Positions 33,771 through 43,003 of a stretch of 64,000 nucleotides of DNA are shown here, piece after piece. Origin of the DNA: 188UL27-1 sp038526275 (GTDB lineage: Bacteria > Pseudomonadota > Alphaproteobacteria > Rhodobacterales > Rhodobacteraceae). The notes beneath the pieces were generated by a model. It did not search any database, had not been told where the DNA came from, and saw only the letters and a list, made by a program, of their open reading frames with translations. A program made the position numbers and the translations under genes. Each line of letters starts with the position of its first letter. Positions within the stretch are counted from its first letter, which is position 1. The stretch lies in the NCBI GenBank assembly GCA_038526275.1, contig JBCBGY010000004.1, positions 1-64,000 of the forward strand, in the 5' to 3' direction.

Positions 33771-35203
33771 TGGCTGATCTTTTGGCGCGGTTCGCGGCTG
33801 TGGTTGAAGAAAACCCAGACCGCATTGCCATCGTCGATGGCAAAGGGAAGGAAACCAGCTTTCGCGCACTCGACCGGCGGGTTCGTCAGTTGGCGGGCCA
33901 ATGGCGGAACAAGGGGATCGGACGAGGCGACCGGGTGTTGCTGGCCATGCCTGTAGCCGCAGATCTTTACGCCAGCCTTGCCGCGCTTTGGTCCCTCGGC
34001 GCGACCGTGGTTCTGCCAGAGCCTGCCATGGGCCTTAAGGGCCTGCGTCATGCGGCGCGCACGGTTGAGCCAAAGGCATTTTGCGCGTCCGGCTGGTATA
34101 TCGCGCTAAGATTTTTGCTGCAGGAACTGCGTAAGCTCACCTTGCTTCGCCCCGGTTCAGACCATTTGGATAGACCTGAACATGGCGTTATCCCGGCCTC
34201 GTCTGACACTGCTTTGATCTCCTTCACGTCAGGCACAACCGGCGCGCCCAAGGCCATTCCCCGCAGCCATGGATTTCTGACAGCCCAGTATAAGGCCGTC
34301 GCGCCGCTGCTGGCGAGCGACAGGAAAGAGCGCGATCTGGTCGCGTTTCCGGTCTTTACGCTGATCAATTTGGCCGAGGGGCGGACATCTGTGCTGCCCA
34401 ACTGGAAGATGAGCCGGATTGATCGGCTGAGCCCGCAGGCGATGGGTGCCTGGCTCAGTCAGCAAAACGTCACCCGCATGCTGATCCCGCCATCGCTTTG
34501 TGAGACCTTTCTCAAGGTGCCAACCCCAAGCGGGTTACACACCGTGTTTACCGGAGGCGGACCGGTTTTCCCTGATCTCATCACCAAGCTGCACGGCAAG
34601 ACAGGGCTGAATTTGATCTGCGTCTATGGCTCGACCGAAGCGGAACCTATCGCCCATCTGAATACCAATGACATCACTCCTGAGGAGTTTGAGGAAATGG
34701 CGCAGGGGGGCGGGCTTTTGGTGGGTCCGCCCGTGCCGCAAACCCGGACACGGATAGTGGACGGCGAGATATTGGTAGCCGGTGATCATGTGAACAAAAG
34801 CTACCTCGACCCACGCCAGAATGCGGCAAACAAGGTGCAAGAGAACGGTGTGACCTGGCATCGGACGGGGGATGCGGGCACCTTTGATGGAGCGGGTCGT
34901 CTATGGTTGCTCGGGCGGGTCGGGACAGAGATCGCAACCGCCACCGGGCCACTTTTCCCCTTTGCCGTCGAAACAGCCGCCCGACAGTGGCCCGGCGTCC
35001 GGCAAGCGGCCTTAATGGGAACCGACGGCGCGCCGATGCTGGTGATCGAAGGGGACCAAGTGAACCAGTCGTCCTGGGAGCGATCCGCGCGCGGCATGGG
35101 CATCGAAAAGGTCCATTGGATCCGCCGGATGCCAATGGATCAACGCCACCATTCGAAAATCGACAGAGGCAAATTGACGGGCCTTTTGGGATCCGCAGGC
35201 TGA
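33770..35203 (+). CDS. AMP-dependent ligase, OleC-like
   Basis: This is a 477-residue ANL-superfamily enzyme. The P-loop is SFTSGTTGAPKAIPRSHGF (about residues 150-168), followed by the adenine motif YGSTEAEPIA, HRTGDAG and the C-terminal Lys in HHSKIDRGK. The middle block FPVFTLINLAEGRTSVLP resembles OleC-type ligases, the branch containing olefin beta-lactone synthetase, more than ordinary acyl-CoA synthetases. It is the last gene of the seven-gene run and overlaps the GNAT stop by 1 nt. It probably activates a carboxylate; the true acid substrate is unknown. Confidence 0.8.
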   Translation: MADLLARFAAVVEENPDRIAIVDGKGKETSFRALDRRVRQLAGQWRNKGIGRGDRVLLAMPVAADLYASLAALWSLGATVVLPEPAMGLKGLRHAARTVEPKAFCASGWYIALRFLLQELRKLTLLRPGSDHLDRPEHGVIPASSDTALISFTSGTTGAPKAIPRSHGFLTAQYKAVAPLLASDRKERDLVAFPVFTLINLAEGRTSVLPNWKMSRIDRLSPQAMGAWLSQQNVTRMLIPPSLCETFLKVPTPSGLHTVFTGGGPVFPDLITKLHGKTGLNLICVYGSTEAEPIAHLNTNDITPEEFEEMAQGGGLLVGPPVPQTRTRIVDGEILVAGDHVNKSYLDPRQNAANKVQENGVTWHRTGDAGTFDGAGRLWLLGRVGTEIATATGPLFPFAVETAARQWPGVRQAALMGTDGAPMLVIEGDQVNQSSWERSARGMGIEKVHWIRRMPMDQRHHSKIDRGKLTGLLGSAG

Positions 35204-35276
35204 GGCGTCACAGAAAACCACCTGACAGAGCTGGAAATTAATGATCTCAATGCATTAGGGCGTTCGTCACACACCT

Positions 35277-36362
35277 TTAAGCCAGCAGATTGGCCGCGTT
35301 CAGCTTTTCCCAATCGAAAGTAACACCGATCCCCGGTTCGTCGGGCGCGATGGCGCGGTGGTTCTCAACAACCAACGGACGGGTCGTGTACTGATCGATG
35401 GGGAAAGAATGCACCTCGAGCCAGCCAGCATTTTCCTGGGCCGAGACCAAACTGACATGCAACTCCTGCATACCGTGGCTGCAGGTCGGAATGCCCCGTG
35501 CCGTGGCACGTTCCGCGACCTGCAAGAATCCGGTGATACCGCCGCAATTGGACGCGTCAGGCTGGATAAAGCTCAGCTTTGACTGTTCGAACGCATAGTC
35601 GAATTCATGGATCGTATGCAGGTTTTCTCCCATGGCGAGCGGCATGCCCGTTGCATCGGCGATGCGCGCATAGCCCTGATAGTCATCGGGGATGGTGGGT
35701 TCTTCGAACCACAGAATGTCATAGGGCGCAAAGGCGATGGCCGCTTCAATCGCCTGATCCACACTCATGGAGTAATTGGCATCCACGGCAAAGGCGATGT
35801 CTGGCCCAATGGCGTCGCGGACGGCTCTGACACGTTCCAGATCATCGCTCCGGCCCACCTTGATCTTCACCCCGTTGAAGCCGCGCTCCAGATAGCCTGA
35901 CACGCTGGAGACAAGCTTTGGCAGGTCAAACCCCAGATCGATCCCACCGCAATAGGCTTTGCAGGACTGCCCCGCCCCGCCGGCCATCCGCCACAATGGC
36001 TGGCCACTGCGTTTGCCCCGTGCGTCCCATAGGGCAATGTCCACCGCCGATATGGCAAAGGAGGCAATGCCACCCCGGGCAACATAGTGAACATGCCACT
36101 GCATGGCATCGTAAAGCTGTTCCACCACAGCGCCATCTTGCCCAACCAGAAAGGGCGCAAGGTCATGTTCGATCAGTGCCAGAATGGCATGGCCGCCCTT
36201 GCCGCCCGTGTAAGTGTACCCCGTCCCTTCGGACCCATCGTCAAGCCGGACGGTGGCCGTGATCAGCTCAAAGAAATGATGATCGCCGTGTTTGGCGTCG
36301 ACGAGCACTTCCGCCAGTGGCACCTGAAACAACCGCGCCCGCACCTCTACTATTTTTACCAT
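35277..36362 (-). CDS. Mandelate racemase/muconate lactonizing family enzyme
   Basis: This is a 361-residue enolase-superfamily enzyme. The base motif KIKVG occurs near residue 168. The metal ligands are the Asp in VDANYS, the Glu in WFEEP and the Glu in GENLH. The catalytic His region is PTCSHGMQ. These place it in the mandelate racemase subgroup, which includes acid-sugar dehydratases and racemases. It converges on the AMP ligase across a 73-nt gap with no visible terminator. No sugar transporter or dehydrogenase is next to it, so the substrate cannot be named. Confidence 0.9.
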   Translation of the reverse strand: MVKIVEVRARLFQVPLAEVLVDAKHGDHHFFELITATVRLDDGSEGTGYTYTGGKGGHAILALIEHDLAPFLVGQDGAVVEQLYDAMQWHVHYVARGGIASFAISAVDIALWDARGKRSGQPLWRMAGGAGQSCKAYCGGIDLGFDLPKLVSSVSGYLERGFNGVKIKVGRSDDLERVRAVRDAIGPDIAFAVDANYSMSVDQAIEAAIAFAPYDILWFEEPTIPDDYQGYARIADATGMPLAMGENLHTIHEFDYAFEQSKLSFIQPDASNCGGITGFLQVAERATARGIPTCSHGMQELHVSLVSAQENAGWLEVHSFPIDQYTTRPLVVENHRAIAPDEPGIGVTFDWEKLNAANLLA

Positions 36363-36540
36363 CCTCAGGCCATCCTTTCGGCTAGATCACCGGCATTCTT
36401 AACGAAGGAGCGGATCGCCCGATAGGGCAGCGTGCCAAGCCTTTAACAGCCGAAACGACCCTTTTCGTTGGTCGGCAAACCTAACGTGATCTATAGCGAT
36501 GCTGGAACGCATGCGCGTTTTGGCCTTACGAGGATCTGTG

Positions 36541-37293
36541 ATGACCTTGATACGCGCAGTGAATGTCGTTCTGCTGAGTGCCCTTGCCCTGTGGCTGCTG
36601 TGGCCGGAACCTGCACCCGACAAGCGGATCCTTTTTGTCGGGAACTCGTTCACATTCGGGGGCAATGTGCCTGAGCAGGTGCGCCGGATCGCGGCATCCG
36701 CCGAACCGCCGGTGCGCTACGAGGTTGAAATGATCGCGGTTGGCGGCCATGCCCTGGTCGACCATGTGGCCGACGGTGACGCCGAAGAACGGATCGCGGC
36801 AGAAGATTGGGACGCCGTTATTTTGCAGGATTTTAGCACGGCATCCTTCACGTCCCACGGTCGCAGGTTCCAGAAGGAAGGCGTTCTGGCGCTCTCGAAA
36901 CTCGTGCCGGTTCCCGAAACCGAGCTTTACTACTTCGCCCACTGGCCGCCGGAGACAATTGAACATCCTACCTTGTCAAAGACAGAAGCCGTTCGACAGA
37001 TCGAACGCACCTATGGCCATCTGGCCAGTCAAACCGGGGCAAAGGTTATCCCCGTTGGGGCTGCTTGGTTGGAGGCCTGGGAACAAGGTCAGACAGATCT
37101 CTACAGCCCGGACCAGCACCATTCCAGCGTGAAGGGCGCCTATATTGCCGCATTGGCGATTGCCCAACAGCTCGGAGACGTGGCGGTTGAGACCTCCGAT
37201 TGGGCCCCAAAGGCAGTCAGTGACTCTGAGGCCGAACAACTGCGAGCCGCGGTGGTGGCATCGGAGCCTGCGTTGGCATCCGTTTCGAACTAG
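36541..37293 (+). CDS. SGNH-type hydrolase-like exported protein
   Basis: This is a 250-residue protein with an N-terminal hydrophobic segment (VNVVLLSALALWLLWP), so it is periplasmic or membrane-anchored. The nucleophile block FVGNSFTFGGNVP and the C-terminal DQHHSSVKGAYIAA (Asp-x-x-His) match the SGNH hydrolase fold, which acts on esters or acetyl groups. The ATG at 36541 has AGGA 8 nt upstream; an earlier ATG at 36499 lacks one. The 178-bp region before it (36363-36540) contains no further gene. The substrate is unknown. Confidence 0.8.
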   Translation: MTLIRAVNVVLLSALALWLLWPEPAPDKRILFVGNSFTFGGNVPEQVRRIAASAEPPVRYEVEMIAVGGHALVDHVADGDAEERIAAEDWDAVILQDFSTASFTSHGRRFQKEGVLALSKLVPVPETELYYFAHWPPETIEHPTLSKTEAVRQIERTYGHLASQTGAKVIPVGAAWLEAWEQGQTDLYSPDQHHSSVKGAYIAALAIAQQLGDVAVETSDWAPKAVSDSEAEQLRAAVVASEPALASVSN

Positions 37294-37357
37294 CTGGCGG
37301 AGATAGCTCTCTTCCCCGCCACCTTCGCAAATCTCACGTTTCACACGGGGTAGATGC

Positions 37358-37966
37358 CTACGAGGGACGGGTGGCCAGCATACTCTCCCGTTCCGCGAAC
37401 GCCTTTTCCCAATCGGCGAGCGCGCTCAGGCCCTTGCGCCAGTCGCGGTCGGCATGGCGGAAATCCAGATAGCCCAGGGCACAGCCAACCGCGATATGTC
37501 CAATGTCCATTGGGCCAGCCAAGTGGCTCATCCAACGGCTGTTAACGGACTCAAGCGCACGCGTAACCTTTTCCCATTGGGCTTCGACCCAGGGCGCATA
37601 GACCATGTCTTCCGGACGGCAGCGCCCTTCATAGACCATCAGAACAGCCGCATCCATGATCCCATCGGCGGTCGCCTCCAATGACATGGCCTCCCACTTT
37701 CGCGCCTCGGGGTAGAGCGAGCCGCCCGCACGGTCATTCAGGAACTGGCAAATGACCCGGCTGTCATAAAGCGCTGGCCCATCGGACCGGCTGAGCACGG
37801 GGATTTTCCCGAGCGGATTATGCGCTACCGGCATTGCAGAACTGTCCAACGGATGGCCGGTGGACAACACCATCTCTACCTGATCAAGCTGGCCGGTTTC
37901 GTGCAGAACGACCCACACTTTCCGCACAAAGGGCGAGGCTGCGGCATAGAAGAATTGCATCGTCAT
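37358..37966 (-). CDS. Glutathione S-transferase family protein
   Basis: This is a 202-residue two-domain GST. The thioredoxin-like N-terminus has ASPFVRKVWVVLHETG (catalytic Ser/Cys-site region), with the cis-Pro in GKIPVLSRSDGPALYDSRVI. An all-helical C-terminal domain follows. It converts electrophiles using glutathione, or may act in another thiol reaction. It lies 13 nt downstream of the PaiB-like gene on the same strand and is probably co-transcribed. Confidence 0.88.
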   Translation of the reverse strand: MTMQFFYAAASPFVRKVWVVLHETGQLDQVEMVLSTGHPLDSSAMPVAHNPLGKIPVLSRSDGPALYDSRVICQFLNDRAGGSLYPEARKWEAMSLEATADGIMDAAVLMVYEGRCRPEDMVYAPWVEAQWEKVTRALESVNSRWMSHLAGPMDIGHIAVGCALGYLDFRHADRDWRKGLSALADWEKAFAERESMLATRPS

Positions 37967-37979
37967 CGGTTCTCTCCGT

Positions 37980-38597
37980 TCAGGGATCAGATCGCATCAT
38001 CGCGGCAAGTTGCGCCAGCTCAGTCCCGACGCCATTGGTTTCTACCTCACGCGCTGCTGCCAATCGCGCCGCGTCGGCCTTGTTCTGGTTCAGCTTCCAG
38101 GTGCCCGTAATGCCCGTAACCGCCATGCGAAAGGGCAGGATTGCCCGCATCATCCGTTCGGCGACCCCGTCCGACATTTTGTCCATGGTCCAGACCGGCT
38201 TCGGGGTGAGATGGGCCTCAAAATGCGCCGAGAGACGTTCGAGCATTGGTCCCAGTTCATCCGGGTCCGCACGCCGCAGCGTCCCGGTAAGGTGAACCGC
38301 AACATAGTTCCAGGTGGGCACCTGATCCGCAACACCATACCAGTCGGGCGAAATGTAGCTGTCCGGCCCGGTGACAGCGATGATAGCGGGCATCGGCTCC
38401 GGGCCCGACTGCGCAATCGGGTTTGATCGCACCAGATGCAGCTCAGCCTCTGTCCCGTCGGCGCTCAGCAGAAAAGGAACATGAGCCAGCAACGGCGTGT
38501 CACCACGCGCCACGCTCAGCATCCCGAAACCACGGGCGCGGGCGAACTCTCGGTTCCGCGCTTCAGGCGCTTGGCGGAAGACCGGGTTTGGATGCAT
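37980..38597 (-). CDS. FMN-binding PaiB-type protein
   Basis: This is a 205-residue protein of the PaiB/FMN-binding split-barrel family. It shows MHPNPVFR, LLAHVPFLLS, HLVRSNPIA, TGPDSYISPDWYG, VPTWNYVAVHLTG and WKLNQNK, all of which are typical. In Bacillus PaiB is a negative regulator of protease genes, while other members act as flavin-linked redox proteins; the label 'transcriptional regulator' is not proven here. It begins a two-gene operon with the GST gene. Confidence 0.88.
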   Translation of the reverse strand: MHPNPVFRQAPEARNREFARARGFGMLSVARGDTPLLAHVPFLLSADGTEAELHLVRSNPIAQSGPEPMPAIIAVTGPDSYISPDWYGVADQVPTWNYVAVHLTGTLRRADPDELGPMLERLSAHFEAHLTPKPVWTMDKMSDGVAERMMRAILPFRMAVTGITGTWKLNQNKADAARLAAAREVETNGVGTELAQLAAMMRSDP

Positions 38598-38712
38598 GGC
38601 AAGGTTCCCTTCGCCGCGACTTAGGCCCCATCAATCGGGCAAGTGCAAGCGACATCGGCTTGACAGTTCTGCGGCGATACCGTTCCTCGACCCAACCAAA
38701 GGAGCCCGCCCC

Positions 38713-39408
38713 ATGTCCGCTGAATCCGACCGTCTGATCGTTGCTCTTGATGTGCCCAACGCCCTTGCCGGGTTAGAGCTTGCCGAACGCGTTGGTCCGG
38801 CGGTCAGCTTTTATAAGATCGGTTTGGGCATGTTGACCGGCGGCGGGCTGGCCCTGGCCAACGAACTGAAACAGGATCACGGCAAGCGCATCTTCCTGGA
38901 TATGAAGCTCTTCGATATCAGCAACACCATCGAAGCTGCGGTGCGGGGTCTGGCGCAGTTCGAATTGGATCTGCTGACGGTCCAGGGGGACCCACATGTG
39001 GTTCGCGCAGCGATGGAGGGTCGGGGTGGGTCTGACATGAAGATCCTGGCTGTGACGGTGCTTACGTCGCTCGACCGAGGCGATCTGGATGCCGGCCTGA
39101 TGCAGGAAGGATCTGTACCCGATCTGGTCTTGGAACGGTCTCGCCGCGCGTTTGAGGCAGGCGCCGATGGTGTGATTGCCTCAGCCCACGAGGCTGCCGC
39201 CATCCGCGCCCTTCCGGAAGCCGACGGCAAACTGATCGTTACGCCAGGCATTCGGCCAGAGGGCAGCGATCACGGCGACCAAAAACGTATCGCGACGCCT
39301 GCGCAAGCTATCGCCGATGGGGCGGACCATATCGTTGTCGGGCGGCCCATCAATGCGGCAGCCGATCCTCGAAGCGCTGCAGAAGCCATCTTGGCAAGCT
39401 TGCCGTAG
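38713..39408 (+). CDS. pyrF: Orotidine 5'-phosphate decarboxylase
   Basis: This is a 231-residue type 1 OMP decarboxylase, which makes UMP in de novo pyrimidine synthesis. The catalytic DxKxxD is FLDMKLFDI (Asp63, Lys65, Asp68). LIVALDVP opens the barrel, TVLTSLD follows, and the phosphate-binding loop is TPGIRPEG with VVGRPI. Start 38713 has AAAGGAG in front. It is divergent from the PaiB-like gene and unrelated to the exopolysaccharide genes that follow. Confidence 0.97.
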   Translation: MSAESDRLIVALDVPNALAGLELAERVGPAVSFYKIGLGMLTGGGLALANELKQDHGKRIFLDMKLFDISNTIEAAVRGLAQFELDLLTVQGDPHVVRAAMEGRGGSDMKILAVTVLTSLDRGDLDAGLMQEGSVPDLVLERSRRAFEAGADGVIASAHEAAAIRALPEADGKLIVTPGIRPEGSDHGDQKRIATPAQAIADGADHIVVGRPINAAADPRSAAEAILASLP

Positions 39409-39520
39409 CTGTAATCGCGGAACAGGCGCCCGAATTCCATTTGACCCACTGGGCCATATGTGGTGATTGCCCGTCGTTTGACGATTTCAACTTCTAGCGG
39501 CCTTCACTCGTCATAGTTCC

Positions 39521-40837
39521 ATGTCCGGCTCAAACACCCCTTCGACGGCTCCGACGGCCCCCAAACCTGCTGGCACGGCACGTGTCTCGGCGGAATCGGC
39601 CGTAATGCTGCTTCTGGGCAAGGTCTTTACCCTGGGCACGTTGCTTTTGCTGTCGGGGATGCTGGCGCTCGATGCGTTCGGCGCGTTCATGTATGCCCGC
39701 GGCATGGTCCTGTTCTTGGGTCCGTTTATGGCTCTGGGACTGACCGTCACGGCGATGCGGCGCATCCCGCCTTACATCGATGCAGGCGATTATGGTCGGG
39801 CCAAAGGGTTCATTCGCACCATCTTCTGGGTGGCGCTGACGGTGGCCTCCGTCACGGCCCTGGTCCTGGTCTTTGGCGCACCGCAGGCATTGGAACCGGA
39901 TTTAGCCACACCGCTGCGCATCGCGATCTTGGCCCTACCAGCCTTCGCCTTGATGACTGCCCTCATGCAGGTCGCGCGGGCGGCGGGCCGGGTGCGCTTG
40001 GCCTATGCGCCTTTGAATGTCGGCCAACCTTTGGCTTTTGCCCTGTGTGCCTTTGCGGCCGTGCTGGTGTTTGACGTGGCCGACGCAAACACGCTGGCAG
40101 CGATCCTGGCCATCACGATGTGCGCCTCGGCCCTGATCCAGGCCTGGAACGTGCTGCGGCTGGACATGCTCCGCCCCGCCAAGATCGTCAGCGATGCCAC
40201 GCTTTGGTTGCGCGAGGCGGTTCCCCTGACCCTGTCCCTTGCGGCACAGGGACTAACGGCCTTTGGACCCCTCCTGATCCTGGGACTGTTCGTCCAAGGG
40301 GGAGAAATCGGCATTTTCGGCTTCTACCAGACGGTCATGCAGGGCCTACTGGTCTTCAACACATCCATTTTCGGTGCAGTGAACCCAAAACTATCGGTTG
40401 CGATTTCCCGCAATGATCGCCCGACGGCGCTGGGGCTCTTGCGCAAATGGCGGCTGGTGGCCTTTGGTATCAGTGCGGTGGGAGGTGTGGTTGCATGGCT
40501 GTTGGTCATCTATTTCGGCGATCTGATCCAACCAGCGTTCACGACCGAGGGACTGGCGCTGGCTTTGCTTCTCTCAAGCGTTGCAATCAACGGCCTGTCC
40601 GGACCGCTGGGGCATGTTCTGATCATCGAGGGCCGCAGCCATTGGGAGATCACCAGCCAAGTCGGGGCCGCGCTACTGACCGCCTGTCTCGCCTTTCTGT
40701 TGATCCCCACCTGGTCGCTCACCGGAGCGGCCTTCGCCACCGCGACAGGCGCTGCTGTTCGTGCCATAGCTGTCCATAGCTTGGTTTACCTGAAGCTGAA
40801 TTATGCCAAAGTCGCACCTGGAGGACCGGATGCCTGA
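39521..40837 (+). CDS. Polysaccharide flippase (Wzx/MOP superfamily)
   Basis: This is a 438-residue polytopic membrane protein with about 12 hydrophobic segments and no soluble domain. SAESAVMLLLGKVFTLGTLLLLSGML and the block WLREAVPLTLSLAAQGLTAFGPLLILGLF recall the Wzx/O-antigen transporter branch. It would flip a lipid-linked saccharide across the inner membrane. Its end overlaps the sulfotransferase gene by 8 nt, making a two-gene operon in the exopolysaccharide locus. No promoter was found in the 112 bp upstream. Confidence 0.82.
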   Translation: MSGSNTPSTAPTAPKPAGTARVSAESAVMLLLGKVFTLGTLLLLSGMLALDAFGAFMYARGMVLFLGPFMALGLTVTAMRRIPPYIDAGDYGRAKGFIRTIFWVALTVASVTALVLVFGAPQALEPDLATPLRIAILALPAFALMTALMQVARAAGRVRLAYAPLNVGQPLAFALCAFAAVLVFDVADANTLAAILAITMCASALIQAWNVLRLDMLRPAKIVSDATLWLREAVPLTLSLAAQGLTAFGPLLILGLFVQGGEIGIFGFYQTVMQGLLVFNTSIFGAVNPKLSVAISRNDRPTALGLLRKWRLVAFGISAVGGVVAWLLVIYFGDLIQPAFTTEGLALALLLSSVAINGLSGPLGHVLIIEGRSHWEITSQVGAALLTACLAFLLIPTWSLTGAAFATATGAAVRAIAVHSLVYLKLNYAKVAPGGPDA

Positions 40838-41735
40838 CTTTATATGTATCGGAGGCCAGCGCACGGGAACGACCTGGTTGCACCATGTCCTGTCCTCGAA
40901 CCAGACGGTCTGGATGCCCCCCTGCAAGGAATTGCACCATTTCGACACGCTGAGCCCCGATGTCACCGCCTACCCCTACCGCTACCGCGAGCATCTGGGA
41001 TCACGGTTGCGCCATTACGGGTTGGCTGCGGCCCGACTGGTGCGGCGAGACCTGCGGCCCGACGTGGCCGTGCGCCTGGATTGGGATTGGGATCTGCGCT
41101 ATTTCCTTCAGCCCGGACGATCGATCGACTGGTATCGCGGGCTGTTTCAGACCCGCGCGGCGCAAGGCAAAGTGACGGGCGAAATCACTCCCGCCTACTC
41201 GCTGCTGCCACAAGGCGAGGTTCAGGCTATCGCCGATGCGCTGCCAAAGGCCAAGATCATCCTCATTCTGCGCGAACCGCTGTCCCGCGCATGGTCTCAT
41301 GCCCTTAAGGATTTGCCAGCAGAGGCCGCCAATGACACGGACCGCATGGTGTCATTCCTGCGCGACCCTGAATGCTTTGAAAGATCCAACTGGCCCGAAA
41401 TCATTGGCCGCTGGCAATCGGCCTTCCCGGCGGATCAAATACTGATCCTCGACTTCGATCAGATCAAAGCGGCCCCCGACGCCTTCCTTGCAAAGGTTGC
41501 GACGTTTCTGGGCACTGACCTCGCCCTGCCCGAAAGCCGCGAAGTCGGCGGCTCGCTGCGCGAACGCGGGTCGTCCAGCTACCGCGCGGGCGGGATCCCT
41601 GCCGAGGTCAAGGAGGCCGTCGCAGACCTCTATGCCCCCGTCATCCAGAAAACCGCCGAAATGCTGCCCGACATCGCCGGTGGCTGGCTCGACCGGCAGT
41701 CCGAACTATTGGATCGGGCGACAACATCAGCCTAG
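40830..41735 (+). CDS. Sulfotransferase (PAPS-dependent)
   Basis: This is a 301-residue cytoplasmic sulfotransferase. The PAPS 5'-phosphosulfate loop is GGQRTGTTWLHHVL near the N-terminus, and the 3'-phosphate site is ILREPLSRAWSHAL. GEITPAYSLL also fits the heparan/polysaccharide sulfotransferase group. The ATG at 40830 is chosen for the strong GGAGG 5 nt before it; 40803 would overlap the flippase further. It probably adds sulfate to the polymer's repeat unit. It converges on the polymerase gene with an 8-nt gap. Confidence 0.9.
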   Translation: MPDFICIGGQRTGTTWLHHVLSSNQTVWMPPCKELHHFDTLSPDVTAYPYRYREHLGSRLRHYGLAAARLVRRDLRPDVAVRLDWDWDLRYFLQPGRSIDWYRGLFQTRAAQGKVTGEITPAYSLLPQGEVQAIADALPKAKIILILREPLSRAWSHALKDLPAEAANDTDRMVSFLRDPECFERSNWPEIIGRWQSAFPADQILILDFDQIKAAPDAFLAKVATFLGTDLALPESREVGGSLRERGSSSYRAGGIPAEVKEAVADLYAPVIQKTAEMLPDIAGGWLDRQSELLDRATTSA

Positions 41736-41743
41736 CTTTGGTT

Positions 41744-43003
41744 CTAACGAAAGCCGGGGGATCGCATCGCGAAGGCCAAGCCGGTGAGGATGGCATTGTG
41801 GGTAAAGTGCTGAAGCTGCGTTGTCTCGAACATGGACCAGAGCAGCGCCATGAAGACGAAAACCGACATGGCGGATTTATGGACAGCCTCGTTGCTCCCA
41901 AAATCGCGACAGGCCTTCAACAGCACGGCCCACCATTGCGCGATCCAAAGCCCTAGCCCGACAATCCCGCCAAAGAGGGCGGCCTGAACCCAAACATTGT
42001 GAGCGCCATAGGCCGACCAGCCGAGGATTGAACGCATCTGTTCGGCGGCGCTCGTATGCCAAAATCCCCTGTAGCCATAGCCGATCCAAGGCTGTTCGAG
42101 AATGTTGGCAATCAGATGCGACCAAAGGACGGTGCGGCCATTGAAGGTCAGATCCTCGCCCAATGCGGCCAGGACAATGGGCAGCACCATCACCACTGCC
42201 ATGATGGCAGACAGGGTCAGCAGCAAAGCAATGGCGCCGCGATGCGCCACCCGACGGGTCACAAACAGATAGAAGACTGATCCAAAGATCACGACCAACT
42301 GCAGTAAGGCAATCGATGAAATACAGGCAAAACACAGGATCACCACCAGCAGCGCGTACGCCTTCAGCATCCAGGACCGGGGATAGATCAGGCACATAAA
42401 AACCGACGCCCAGCACGCATAGCTGAGATACTGGGCCAGAAGGTTCTTTTCCGGATAGATGCCCCGCAAGGCGCCTTTGTTATGGTGGTAACCAAATGCA
42501 TGTTCGGGAAACACCACCACGAACATCAGGCTGGCCGCGACGGTCAGGATGCCAGAGACAAAGATGCCCTTTACGATCCCCTCGGAGCCCAGCCGGTAGC
42601 CGATGACGATCCCAAAGACCATGGTGAAGAGCGCCTGGACGCCGCCGATGATCCCTTCGGACGTGCTATGGGCCCAAAGCGAACTGATGATGAAAAACGC
42701 CATCGTCAGGAAGAAATACAATTGGTTCGTCAGAGCGGGCACAATGCGGCGATGCATGACGATAAAGCCAAGCATCATGATGCCGTATATCCCCAGCCAG
42801 ACCAAACGGCGTACGCCGTCGAGCCCCGGTACAGTCGCAACCCATTCGCTTGGCCCGCGCATCAGCAGCGGATACATCGGGTCAGAGGCCAGAAAGATCA
42901 GAACACCGAGCATGAGCGCATAGAAGGTCTGGCCCAATTGCACCTGACCGCGGCGTGGGCCGACATTGAGCTCTTGGAAATCCCCAAACGTCTGGTCGCT
43001 CAT
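41744..43003 (-). CDS. O-antigen ligase/polymerase-like (Wzy or ExoQ type) membrane protein
   Basis: This is a 419-residue protein with about 12 transmembrane segments. The large-loop block YPEKNLLAQYLS and the Wzy_C-type NGRTVLWSHLIANILEQPWIGYGYRGFW, followed by AHNVWVQAALFGGIVGLGLW, fit exopolysaccharide polymerases and O-antigen ligases. It would polymerise or ligate lipid-linked repeats in the periplasm. It is the last gene of the minus-strand operon and its ATG overlaps the GH10 stop codon. A dedicated ligase role cannot be separated from polymerase by sequence alone. Confidence 0.88.
   Translation of the reverse strand: MSDQTFGDFQELNVGPRRGQVQLGQTFYALMLGVLIFLASDPMYPLLMRGPSEWVATVPGLDGVRRLVWLGIYGIMMLGFIVMHRRIVPALTNQLYFFLTMAFFIISSLWAHSTSEGIIGGVQALFTMVFGIVIGYRLGSEGIVKGIFVSGILTVAASLMFVVVFPEHAFGYHHNKGALRGIYPEKNLLAQYLSYACWASVFMCLIYPRSWMLKAYALLVVILCFACISSIALLQLVVIFGSVFYLFVTRRVAHRGAIALLLTLSAIMAVVMVLPIVLAALGEDLTFNGRTVLWSHLIANILEQPWIGYGYRGFWHTSAAEQMRSILGWSAYGAHNVWVQAALFGGIVGLGLWIAQWWAVLLKACRDFGSNEAVHKSAMSVFVFMALLWSMFETTQLQHFTHNAILTGLAFAMRSPGFR

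Noticed and set aside
24981..35203. Genomic island with mobile elements around the HMGR operon
   Set aside because: No integrase, tRNA end, terminal repeat or clear composition shift was seen, so recent transfer is not supported.
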